Source: Lathyrus oleraceus (taxonomy: Eukaryota > Streptophyta > Magnoliopsida > Fabales > Fabaceae). From it: a stretch of DNA of 64,000 nt. Location: NCBI RefSeq assembly GCF_024323335.1, contig NC_066581.1, positions 32,918,699-32,982,698 on the forward strand. The letters run 5' to 3'. The translations under genes were made by a program, and so were the position numbers. The notes beneath the pieces were generated by a model. It saw only the letters and a program-made list of their open reading frames with translations. It did no database searches and was not told the origin of the DNA. Below are positions 38,626-48,559 of the stretch, in pieces (the first letter of the stretch is position 1; the number at the start of each line of letters is the position of its first letter).

Positions 38626-39696
38626 CAAAGTTCAACCTGAGAATAAACTGGAGAGAAATGGTCAAAGAAGGTTAAAATCCAATGAGGAAATAATCTCAAT
38701 TGGGGATTAAATCCATCCAGATAATAAACTAGAAAGAAAATCGAAACAAAACCTTCCACAAGGATCAAACTCCATGGGGAATTAGGAAGGATAAGCATTT
38801 TCTACTTAAGGTCGACACTCTATTTGAGAGAGGACGAACACACTTTGCGGGAAGAAAGAACACTAGAGAGTGGGGAAGCACCAAGGAAACAAGATGCACA
38901 AATAAACACCATGATTCTATGCATATACGTATGGATATGTGTATGAATATGTTGAAAAAACAGGCACAAAGGGTTAGACCGATAACACAATACAATCAGA
39001 TATTCGACTAATCTCAACAAGATGGTGATGCTACTGGAGAACTCATTAGGGATTCAGTTGAAGAAAACCCTGCGATGATCATAAGCCATCAAAGGAGCTA
39101 AATCCTGATACAAGGCTTAAATCCTTCTGGAGAAAGACATTGCTTGGAGATCTAGAGCTTATCCTTCAAAAAAATAAACTCCTCTCCGAGGGAGGGAAAG
39201 GTTTTCCGGGAATGAGAAACATCTGAACAAACTCCACTATGATGACCTGTTGGCAAATTCACTAGAGATTCTACCATTCCCGTAAACTTATGCTGGGGAA
39301 ACTGATGATCCTGGATACATTCATAAGGAAAATCATGTCTTAGAGAACACTGAGCTCTACTCTTCAAGATCTTTCTATCCTTTAGATTACTGTTGACATT
39401 CCTTTTTTATATTCACAAATCGAGGAAAATATTTTTTGTAAATTTCAAAAACATGATTGTTTATATATCTTTTGTTTAAAAAATTATTATGAAAAATAAA
39501 TGAAATTTCGTGAATTTTTTACTCAAATACCCCATATTTTCAAAAAAAATAATCCAAAATAACCCAGTTTTCAAACAAATTCTCAATCTACCCTAGTTTC
39601 AAAAAAATACTTAAGGCATAAAGCTCAAATGTTATTGATATAATGGTAGTCCGCAAATGGTGTGACTCCATGGATTATTACAAAGTTGAAAAATGC

Positions 39697-39772
<76 letters not shown>

Positions 39773-40109
39773 AAAGGGCTACATTGAAATACAATGACCA
39801 CTATTCTTCCTAACAACTTTGAATTTCGCTATGCTCAAAACTTCGGTCGAGGATGACTGAATCAGAAACTTTAATAGGCATTGTTGCTTCAAATGATCAA
39901 GTCTGGCCTAATGCAGTTACTTGCCATAATCCCTAGCGTTTTCCTAGATTTCCCTCTTTGGTATTCAATCTACCGGGATGATTATTTTCTACTTATATCT
40001 CTAATTTTTTCCTGGACCGCCCTTTCGGGTTTTCAATCCATCGAGACACTCATTTTTTCCTAAGCCTCCCTTTCAGGTTTTCAACTTGGCAAGTTGTTCT
40101 TTTATTTTT
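38626..40109 (-). other. Remaining Ogre 3' untranslated region
   Basis: No coding content. It holds a TA tract (39703-39770), a loosely repetitive passage of GGTTTTCAATC words after 39990 (CCCTTTCGGGTTTTCAATCC and relatives), and AT-rich sequence. Confidence 0.6.
39703..39770. repeat. (TA)n tract
   Basis: A pure TA run of about 68 bp inside the Ogre 3' untranslated region. Confidence 0.95.
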
Positions 40110-42039
40110 CTAGGCGAAGTATTTCTTGACTGCATCAGCATTCAAATGACGAGGGAGCTCCTCAGCATCCATAGTCGTAAGAGTCATTGCACCGCCAGAG
40201 AAGGCTCTCTTAACAACATATGGGCCTTCATAATTAGAAGTCCACTTACCCCTATAATTAGTGTTCAAAGACAAGATCATTTTTAGCACGAGGTCGCCTT
40301 CTCTGAATAGTGAGGTCGAACTTTCTTGTCAAATGCTTTCTTGATTCTATTTTGATATAGTTATCCATGACACAAAGTTGTTATCCTCTTATCTTCAATC
40401 AAATTCAATTGATCATATCTGATTTGACACCATCCAACCTCAGACAATTTGGCTTCCATCAATACTTGCATTGATGAGATCTCAACCTCTACGAGGAGCA
40501 CTGCTTCCATGCCATGCACAAGAGAGAAAAGGGTTGCCTCTATTGAAGTGCGGACGAATGTACGATATCCATGTAAAGCAAAAGGGAGCATTTCATTCCA
40601 ATCCTTATATATCACAACCATCTCCTGGATAATCTTCTTAATATTCTTATTTGTATCTTCAAAAACCCCATCCATCTTAGGTTTGTAAGGAGAAGAGTTA
40701 TGATGTTCAATCTTAAAGTTGTCACAAAGCTCTTTCACCATCTTATTATTCAAGTTCGACCAATTATTAGTGATGATATTACTTGGAACACCATATCGGC
40801 AAATAATCTAATTCTTGATAAATCTAACCATAACATGCTTGGTCACATTAGCATAAGATGTTTCTTCAACCCATTTGGTGAAGTAATCAATAGCCACCAA
40901 AATGAAACAAAGTATGTTCGAAGATTTGGGTTCAATCATATCAATCATGTCAATTCCCCACATAGAGAAAAGCCATGGGGATGAAATAACATTGAGAAGA
41001 GTCGGAGGCACATGAATCTTATCAGCATAAATCTAACATTTATGGCACTTCTTCACATATTTACAGCAATCAGATTCCATTGTCAGCCAATAGTAATATG
41101 CCCTCAACATCTTTTTAGCCATTGAATATCCGTTGGCATGAGTACCAAAAGATCCTTCATGAACTTCTTGCATTAACATGTCTTCTTTATGTCTATCTAC
41201 GTATCTGAGCAAGATCATGTCAAAGTTTCTCTTGTACATCACATCTTCATTAAGAAAGAAATTGCCAGACAGTATTCTCAAAGTCTTCTTATCTTTGTTG
41301 GATACCCCAAGCGGATACTCCTGACTTTGGAGGAAACACTTGATATCATGTTACCAATGCTTATCATTTGTGGCTTCTTCTACTGCAAACACATGAGCAG
41401 GCATATCAAGGCGTATAATTCTGATATTGGGCGCGTCATTCCATCGGTTTACTTTATACATAGAAGACAAAGTAGCCAAAACATCTACCATCTGATTCTC
41501 TTCACGAGGTATATGATGAAACTCAACTTTATTGAAGAAAGTCAACAACCTTCTTGCATAATCTTTGTAAGGAATCAAGCCAAGATGACGAGTCTCCCAA
41601 TCTTCTTTAATCCGATTAACAACTAAGGCTGAATCTCCATATACATCAAGAATCTTAATTCTCAAATCAGTGGATTCTCCAAGACCTATGATACAAGCTT
41701 CACATTTTTCCAGGTTATTCATACAATCAAATATCAATCTTGCAGTGAAAGGGATATGAGAACCCTACGGAGTAATGATGATTTCCCCAATTCCATTACC
41801 ATAAGCATTAACAACTCCATCAAACACTAAACCCCATTGGGATCCAGGCTCTGGTCCTTCTTCGGGAAATGGTTCATCACAGTATTTAGCTTTTAAGTAC
41901 GTAAAATCTTCACTAGGGAAGTCAAACCTGATAGATTGACAGTCATCAGTTGGCTAGTGAGCCAAATGATCTGCAAGAATAATGTTAGGTTTATCTTTTG
42001 GTGATTGGCTGCTTTTTGGAATAACAAGTATTTTCCAGA
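40110..42039 (-). pseudogene. Ogre/Tat pol: RNase H and integrase
   Basis: On the minus strand, in broken frames, come an RNase H domain (WGLVFDGVVNAYGNG at about 41820, GDSALVVNRIKEDWE, HIPREENQMVDVLATLSSM) like the second RNase H of Tat-clade elements. The integrase zinc finger (VHEGSFGTHANG, CCKYVKKCHKC) and core (SMWGIDMIDMIEP, AIDYFTKWVE, NSSPYKPKMDG) follow. The C-terminus ends KKYFA-stop at 40110. The second catalytic block, normally TDNG, reads ITNNW (about 40762-40776), so an active-site Asp is lost. Stops lie between blocks. Upstream RT is not in the window. Confidence 0.87.
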
Positions 42040-42852
42040 TGTTGAACAAGATGTCCTGACATGTTTCCTCAATATTCTGCATAATCAAGCTTGTGTTAAG
42101 TGAGATATTTGGTCTCCTTAATTGTGTTTTCTTCAGATTCTTTGAATATTTAGTTATTGTATTCTATTGCGTGTTTTCCTGTGACTAATGAGTGTCGTAT
42201 CTTGACTTGCTCACGAAGGAAAAATGTTAAGACATATTAGGAAGCATTTGATTTAATTAGAATCATATCTTCAGAATATTGAGAAGAGATCTTGGATCTG
42301 CTTCATATTAAAGACCTAAGCTCATGCGTCTCACTGCTATTTATAGAGGAGTTCTAAACCTAGAAAGCATCGAAGCAGTGCAATATTGTGTTATCATTAG
42401 GGTTTTATGTGTGTGTTTTATGTGAGCCATCCGAGTATCACATTGATACTTGAATTGGACTGGGTGTATTTAATTGTAATTTACTATCCCTCAGAAGCTT
42501 TTAAGCAAAAGTGGATTGTGCTTTTTTGTTGTGTGTTATCATGTGATTGAGGGAAGTGAGAGGGGTAACGTATATAGGGTTTCCCTAGATAGAAACGTCC
42601 ACAAGTAGAGATTAGGAGAGAAGTCTGTAAACACTGAGGTTGTTCAGGAGTTCAAACTAATTATGTGATAGTTGATTTCCTTCCTGGCTTGGTAGCCCCC
42701 AGATATAGGTGACATTGCACCAAACTAGGTTAACAACTGATTGTGTTATTTACTATTTTATTTATCCTGCTATTATTTGTTGTGTGATAATATGCAGACC
42801 TTGAGGTCGTGACATCGTGTTCGACATCAGGGATCTGCTTTCCAGAATTTCA
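42040..42852 (+). repeat. Element B 5' LTR
   Basis: The LTR runs from TGTTGAACAAGATGTCC to CCAGAATTTCA, 813 bp, two bases before the PBS. TATTTATAG (42339-42347) is the TATA candidate. The stretch AGATATAGGTGACATTGCACC resembles conserved copia LTR sequence also present in element A. Confidence 0.8.
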
Positions 42853-42854
42853 AT

Positions 42855-42866
42855 TGGTATCAGAGC
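42855..42866 (+). other. Primer binding site of element B
   Basis: TGGTATCAGAGC is complementary to the 3' end of plant initiator-Met tRNA. Confidence 0.88.
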
Positions 42867-42918
42867 AGGCATCCTGCTCTGTCTCTAGGTGAGATTCAGG
42901 GAAGATACTTTCTGGCAC

Positions 42919-44113
42919 CATGGAAAAGGAAGGAGGATTTATCAACAGACCCCCCCATCTTAGATGGATCCAACTATGACTACTATAAAGCAAGGATGGT
43001 GGCTTTCTTAAAATCTATGGACAACAAGACATGGAAGTCTGTCATTAGAGGATGGGAACATCCTGTTGTGAATGAAGGGGATGGAAAGGAAACTATTGAA
43101 GTGAAACCTGAAGAGAACTGGTCCAAGTAAGAAGATGAATTAGCTCTTGGAACTCCAAAGCCTTGAATGCCCTATTCAATGGTGTGGACAAAAATATATT
43201 CAGGCTAATTAATACTTGTACTGTAGCTAAAGAATCTTGGGAAATCCTCAAAACTACTCATGAAGGCACATCTAAAGTAAATATTTCTAGACCTCAGCTT
43301 CTCACTACTAGATTTAAGAATCTAAAGATGAAAGATGATGAGAATATCCATGACTTTCACATGATTATTCTTGAAACAGCTAATTCATCTAGTGCCTTGG
43401 GAGAAAGGATGTCAGAAGAAAAACTGGTGAGAAAAATACTAAGGTCTCTACCTAAAAAAATTGACATGAAGGTCACAACTATTAAGGAAGCTCAATACAT
43501 CAGCTCCACGAGAGTAGGTGAACTGATTGGATCTCTCCATTCTTTTGAGTTAGGTATTAGTGACAGAACTGAAAAGAAAACCAAGAGCATAACATTCGTA
43601 TCCAACACTGAAGATGAACAAAACCAATGTGACTTGGGTACTGATTAAGGAATGATCAATGCTATAGTGCTTATAGGAAGACAATTAAACTAGGTTTTTA
43701 AGAGAATTGACAGGAAGTCAAGACCCAGTGTCAATAACATCCCTCTTGACATCAGGAATACTAAGGACTTCCAGAGAAGATCAAGAACTGAAGAAAGATC
43801 AAATTAAGGTAAAAGAATCCAGTGTCATGGGTGTGAAGGCTTTGGACACATTAGAGTTAAATGTCATACCTATGTCAAGAAACAAAAAAAGGGACTATCT
43901 GTTTCTTGGTTTGATATGGAAAATTATGAAAGTGAACCTGAAGAGGAATTGATAAACATGTTACTGCTCTAACTGGAAGATGAATCTGATGAAGATTCAT
44001 GTGATGAAGAACTATCCTATGAGGAACTATCTGCTTCATATAGAGAGCTCTGCATCATAAGTGAAAAAGTGTGTCTGCTGGGAGAAAAATTGAAGAAAAT
44101 TATATCTTAACTA
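42919..44113 (+). pseudogene. Element B gag, first part
   Basis: The frame starts MEKEGGFINRPP. An extra C in the following C-run shifts the frame before the expected ILDGSNYDYYKARM. A TAA follows at ENWSK-stop, and another base is missing before the MPYSM/MNALFNGVDKN region. The longest open piece (43163-43648) carries WEILKTTHEGT and LRSLPKKIDMKV. The first zinc knuckle CHGCEGFGHIRVKC at about 43822-43863 is intact, unlike in element A. The sequence is cut at 44113 by element C and resumes after 54470. Confidence 0.85.
44109..44113. repeat. Left target-site duplication AACTA
   Basis: Exact match to 54466-54470. Confidence 0.92.
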
Positions 44114-45169
44114 TGAAGGTGAGAAAAACAAGAAAGGGGGGGTTTGAATTGTTTGGAAAAATAAGCGCTTTTCAAAATGAAAATCACACAAGGATTTTAT
44201 ACTGGTTCGCTTATAACACAAAGCTACTCCAGTCCACCCGGCCAAGGTGATTTCGCCTTCAACAAGGACTTAATCCACTAATCTTGAAAGATTACAAACA
44301 ACACTTAAGAGAGAAGAAAATCTCTTAGTCTTCTCAAGTCTACAGACCACACAAAGTCACTTGAGGAAATCAAACAAATAAAAGATACAAGATATGTAAT
44401 CTAGAGTGCTTCTAAGAAAGCAAGTATTACAAACTTAAGAACAGATTTTTCACTTAATAAGCAAAAGCTTAGTGAAATTCTTTGAGAGCAAAGATGATTT
44501 TCTTGAGCGTGAAATAATTCAGTATAGTTTTGGCTAGTTGATTTCTTGCTTACTGAATGTTGATTGCATCTCTATTTATATAAGAGTTGGAGTAGAGTAG
44601 AATCTGGTGGATATTAAACTGAGTTTACTCCATCACTTAAATAGCTTCTGCAGTTTAACTTTTCGTCTTTGAAGTGACTACTTACCACAAGTAGTATCTT
44701 CTCTCTTGGAAGTGGAGATTAACGTCTCTTTCTCAATTAGGAAATCCATTTGAAAATCTTTACTTGTCTTCAACGTTACTCTTTCATGATTAGCAAATCC
44801 ATAATCAGAGTATTTGTATTTCTGGAGAAACTAGGAATCTTGCTTCTGATGTTGATCTAAATAGATTCTTCAGAGGGCGTTGTTCAGAGTCAGAGCTTCT
44901 AGACTTTACTTCATGTTCAGATGCTTCTGATACTTTGTAGTTTTGTCCAGAGTCAGACTTTCTTGAACGAGATTCCACTTCAGATGCTTCTGATACTAGA
45001 GAATTCGTATCTGATCTTGTTGTGCATCTGATGACATCATCAGATTTATTACCTCTTCCTTTAGAACCCTGCACACTTAGAAACTTTTCGTTAGGGTGCC
45101 ATTTTTGGTTTCATCCTTTGTTATCATCAAAATCAAGGAATCTGTTGTAGAACAATTTTTGTTCTTACA
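44114..45169 (-). repeat. Element C 3' LTR
   Basis: 1056 bp, starting TGTAAGAACAAAAATTG and ending TTCTCACCTTCA on the minus strand. It contains many CAGATGCTTCTGATAC words and a TATA box. An 89-codon ORF (44805-45074) occurs in both LTRs but has no recognisable domain. Confidence 0.95.
44572..44584 (-). promoter_or_regulatory. TATA box in the element C 3' LTR
   Basis: CTTATATAAATAG on the minus strand, copied at 53868-53880 in the 5' LTR, where it should drive the genomic transcript. Confidence 0.6.
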
Positions 45170-45186
45170 ATCTCCCCCTTTTTGAT
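45170..45186 (-). other. Polypurine tract of element C
   Basis: CAAAAAGGGGGAGAT on the minus strand ends at the LTR boundary. Confidence 0.82.
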
Positions 45187-45448
45187 GATGACAAAACAAC
45201 TTAAAATAGCAGATGAAACATGAATGAAATAAGATCAGATAGACAGAAGCTCCCCCTGAGTTAGTGCTAGGGAGTTCAGAAGTTCTTACCAGAGCTTTCC
45301 AAGTAATAAGATTTCTGAAAACTTTCTGCAATTTCTTAAATTTAATGTTAGAGCTATTTAATCAGAGCTATTTTTATCAGAGCTATTTCTACAATTGTTG
45401 CAGAGTGCTTAAGGTTTTAGACAATTTTCATCAGAGCTTTTAATGATT

Positions 45449-45466
45449 TCTCCCCCTTTTTGTCAT
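45449..45466 (-). other. Second PPT-like tract in element C
   Basis: GACAAAAAGGGGGAGAA on the minus strand, 280 bp from the LTR. Element A shows the same doubling (17807-17820). Confidence 0.55.
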
Positions 45467-45636
45467 CAACAAAAAGACATAGTAAAAAAAATAACTTAAA
45501 GAGAAAAACACTTCATTAAAATAGAACCACAAAACATCAGATTCAAAAAGATCAAGAACAAAACATCAGATCCAAAAAGAAGACAGAAGCAAAAAAAAAA
45601 CAACAAAAGGCAAGCAAAACATAAAATCCTAAGTGC

Positions 45637-48069
45637 CTAAGGGTTCTGAGGCAATTTCTGCAAGATCATGGCAAGCATCTTCTGGATATTCTCATTGACC
45701 GTATCTTGCTTGTCCATTCTGTCTCGGAGGATGTTCTGATCTTCCTTAAGGTCCTTCAGAGTCTGAAGGATCATGGGAACAGCAGTTGAAGACTCCCCCT
45801 GAGTCAGAGCCTGCTGAGCTTCAGCTTCTGCAGCAGCTTGAGCTTCTGCATCTGCCAGAGCCTTAGCTTCAGCTTCTTGTTGCCTTAGGATTTCTGCTTC
45901 CTGAGCAATTCTTTCCTCTTCTATTCTTCTTGCTTCTTCTGCTTCTCTAGCCAACCTCTCCTCCTCTAGCCGTTTGGCTTCAGCTTCTCTGGCTAATCTC
46001 TCCTGGAGTCTTTCCTCAGCATCTCTGATGTAGCCATTTCTGACTTGTTCAGAGACACTCTTCAGCCTATAAGACTCAGAGGTCATCCAACTAATGACTC
46101 TGTTCCAGTGTGTCCTTACAGATTCAGGATCATCACTGATTTCAGAGTTAAGGACCAGAGAATCAACCTTTTGAGCTGAAGCCTCTGCAATCATAAAGAT
46201 GGCTTCCTTAAGGGTAGGTTTAGAAAGCTCAGGTTCAGGTTCTGGTTCAGAGGTATGAGGTGGAGGACTGAGATTCAAGGTTTGAGGTTCAGATTCTGAC
46301 TCAGGTTGGGGTTCAGATTCTGCTTCTGGTTGAAGACTAGGAGATGAAGCATAAAGAGGATTTAGGTCTAAAGGGTTAGAGTCTACTTCAGGTACAGCGG
46401 GAATTTTTGGTGGGGTGATATCAGAGGTGAAGGGATCAGATGGTTGAGTTTCAGAGGGTAGAGTTGTTGTTTGTTGTGGTGGAAGTGAAGTTTGGAGTGG
46501 TGAGGTTACTTCAGATTGTGTTAGAGTTTGTTGTTGAGAGGCAAGTCTATGAGTATATAGAGCGGCTATTGTTGGGGAGTCAGGATCAGAAGGTTCAGGG
46601 TCAGAGGAAACAGTAACGTAGGGAGGTGATTCAGGTTCAGAGGATGAAGAAGAAGAAGTGCTTTGGTGAGTTTGTGCAGGTATAGAGGGAGGAATGAAAG
46701 TTCTGGCTATGTTTAAAACTGGTGTAGGTTGGGAGGTTCTGATGATTGATGGTGGGATTTCAGAGGTAGTGAAAATGGGTTGAGAAGAGAGAGGGTTAGA
46801 GGAAGCCATCTGAAGATTAGAGGAGACAGGAGGAACAGACTTACCAGTTGAGATTTGCAGAGGAGCAGGAGATTTGGTTCCAGAAGCTTCTCCAAGTCTG
46901 GCTTTCTTTGCTTTTCTTGCCTCAGCAGCTATCTGTTTCTCAGAGACACCTCTCTTGTATCTGACTAAATCTTCTTCAGAGTCCAGACAGTCATCGAGGC
47001 TGAAATCAGAGACATCAAAACCTTCTTCCAGCAGACGATGAAGATAGAGGGCAACAGCGTCTCTGGGCTCATTCTTGAAGAATCTGGCAAGGCCATGAGG
47101 CATCTTCCTCTGATCTTTCAGACTATCCCAGGAAACATCCAGAGTTGGCTTGACTTGTATTTTCTTGATTATCCCCATACTCTTGAGGTTTCTTGCATTC
47201 AGAGGCTTCCCTACATCAATTGCCAGATCATCCATACATCTGGTCTTTTCCAGATCGTCTACCAGTCCATGCTCAATGAAGATGTCAGAAAGCAATCTCC
47301 CCAGAGGAATGTAGGATCTGGGCTTCATGTTATTCCTGGTTTCTCTGACTGAATCTCTCAGATATCTGAAGAGAAGAGCAGGAAGGTTGATCTTCACACC
47401 TTTCTGGATGCAGTATAAAATGCATTTTTGATCTGCATTTATGTAATCTGAAGAATTTGAAGCTGGACGGTGGTGGATTGTTCCCAGGATGATTTTCAGC
47501 CACACTCGGAGGTTCTGGTGTAGCTCCTTGTTCTTAGAGGGGTTTCCTTCAACATTTGGTTTGAAGATAGTTGGGTTGATGACTTCAGTGATGCGCTTAG
47601 ACCTTGGAGGAATGTTGTAGATCCTTTTTCCTCCACTTTGCTCCATATTCAACAAGGAAGCAATAGATGCTTCAGTGATAACTCTCTTCACTCCCAGAAC
47701 AAAAGAGACAATGAATTGGTCATCTGCATCAGCATGTCTCCAAAACTCCTTTACCAGAAGAGGGTAAATTGGACCATACAACCGTTGGAAATAGTTCTCC
47801 CACCCTTGTTGACGCAGTTCACCAGTAAGATCAACGCCATTTCTTTTTAGGTTGTCAAAATCAACCAAAGATTCATACAAAACATCCAAACCTTCAAAGG
47901 GAGTTGAAAGGTTTATGTGGCGTTCTCGATCAAGAATGTGGGGTTCTTGATAAACAGGGGTTATAGAAACACCGGTGACGGTTGGAGTTGAAATACTAGA
48001 GGTTTGAGCGGTGGAACTTGACTCCATTTGCTGTGAGTAGTTGAACAGTTGTTGTTGTTGAGCATCCAT
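45637..48069 (-). CDS. Element C third ORF, 810-aa envelope-position protein
   Basis: Intact ORF between pol and the 3' LTR. Residues 1-45 are Gln/Ser/Thr-rich. Residues about 60-330 look globular (YFQRLYGPIYPLLVKEFW, VSFVLGVKRVITEASIASLL, LGRLLSDIFIEHGLV). The pattern YxxLVKEF...V.G......I..LL parallels element B (CYEMLVKEF, KVYVIGRSVDFSPEIINRFL) and fits the plant transposon protein domain of SIRE-type extra ORFs. A basic patch (AEARKAKKARLG) is followed by 250 residues rich in Pro, Ser, Thr and Glu. From about 650 to 760 a charged Glu/Arg/Ala helix (LAREAEAKRLEEERL repeats) predicts a coiled coil. No signal peptide or membrane helix is visible, so envelope is only a positional name. The ATG at 48069 is the first after the leader. 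Function unknown. Confidence 0.88.
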   Translation of the reverse strand: MDAQQQQLFNYSQQMESSSTAQTSSISTPTVTGVSITPVYQEPHILDRERHINLSTPFEGLDVLYESLVDFDNLKRNGVDLTGELRQQGWENYFQRLYGPIYPLLVKEFWRHADADDQFIVSFVLGVKRVITEASIASLLNMEQSGGKRIYNIPPRSKRITEVINPTIFKPNVEGNPSKNKELHQNLRVWLKIILGTIHHRPASNSSDYINADQKCILYCIQKGVKINLPALLFRYLRDSVRETRNNMKPRSYIPLGRLLSDIFIEHGLVDDLEKTRCMDDLAIDVGKPLNARNLKSMGIIKKIQVKPTLDVSWDSLKDQRKMPHGLARFFKNEPRDAVALYLHRLLEEGFDVSDFSLDDCLDSEEDLVRYKRGVSEKQIAAEARKAKKARLGEASGTKSPAPLQISTGKSVPPVSSNLQMASSNPLSSQPIFTTSEIPPSIIRTSQPTPVLNIARTFIPPSIPAQTHQSTSSSSSSEPESPPYVTVSSDPEPSDPDSPTIAALYTHRLASQQQTLTQSEVTSPLQTSLPPQQTTTLPSETQPSDPFTSDITPPKIPAVPEVDSNPLDLNPLYASSPSLQPEAESEPQPESESEPQTLNLSPPPHTSEPEPEPELSKPTLKEAIFMIAEASAQKVDSLVLNSEISDDPESVRTHWNRVISWMTSESYRLKSVSEQVRNGYIRDAEERLQERLAREAEAKRLEEERLAREAEEARRIEEERIAQEAEILRQQEAEAKALADAEAQAAAEAEAQQALTQGESSTAVPMILQTLKDLKEDQNILRDRMDKQDTVNENIQKMLAMILQKLPQNP

Positions 48070-48134
48070 TGTAAAGAAGAAGATGAAGATTGATGAAGAT
48101 GAAGAAACTTGCAGAGAATGCTTCGAGAGAGGGT

Positions 48135-48143
48135 TTAGGGTTT
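48135..48143 (-). promoter_or_regulatory. Telo-box in the third-ORF leader
   Basis: AAACCCTAA on the minus strand, within AAACCCTAAACCCTC. Telo-boxes are common near start sites of plant growth and translation genes. Confidence 0.5.
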
Positions 48144-48186
48144 AAGAGTGAGTGAGAGTGATAAGTGTGAAATGTGAGAGAAAGTG

Positions 48187-48194
48187 TTTATATA
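48187..48194 (-). promoter_or_regulatory. TATA box ahead of the third ORF
   Basis: TATATAAA on the minus strand, 118 nt before the ATG at 48069. Transcription would start near 48160. Confidence 0.5.
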
Positions 48195-48559
48195 CTCTAA
48201 GTAAAACACATGCAAAACGACAACACATACCAGCGTTAGCACAAAAATCAAAATAGCACGTTTGGGGGGAAAAATGATTACAGCTAATAAATGAATGTCT
48301 AATCCCAACAGTACGCACACTGCTCTAGGAGATTTCAAACGTTCTGACCTTTGATTTCTTTTGACAGCTGTCTAGAAGTTCTAGGGTTAGACGTTTAGAG
48401 TTCCACGTGTTGATGTATCTGATCTTCAGGAATACCAAAGGATTGGTTTCTGAAGATTTCTAACTCAGATATCTTCTTAACTTGTAGAAGTATCAGAGTC
48501 AGAGGCAGAAGTGTATTTGTTTTTATCAGAGTCTCATTTTACATGTTCAGAGCCAAATT

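Larger units (their letters stand above)
32946..42039 (-). mobile_element. Ogre/Tat-type Ty3/gypsy element, 3' half
   Basis: Minus-strand element inserted in copia D. Visible from its 3' end are the 3' LTR (32946-37718), the PPT, about 2.4 kb of 3' untranslated sequence with a tandem array, and the end of pol (40110-42039). At 42040 it is interrupted by element B (adjacent bases CCAGA). Its 5' half, including gag, protease, RT and the 5' LTR, should lie right of the window. Confidence 0.85.
48070..48559 (-). promoter_or_regulatory. Leader and candidate internal promoter for the third ORF
   Basis: This 490-bp noncoding gap separates pol from the third ORF. On the minus strand it ends in a CT-rich leader (TCTTCATCTTCATC words) before the ATG. 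Upstream lie a telo-box (AAACCCTAA) and a TATA box. The order and spacing resemble an ordinary plant pol II promoter with a pyrimidine-rich 5' UTR. Confidence 0.55.

Noticed and set aside
44805..45074. 89-codon ORF, repeated at 54101-54370
   Set aside because: It lies in both LTRs of element C and is duplicated only because the LTR is. No recognisable domain or start context.
45637..48069. The 810-aa ORF as an ordinary host gene
   Set aside because: It lies between pol and the 3' LTR on the same strand within one AACTA-flanked unit, so it belongs to the element, although an ancient host origin stays possible.
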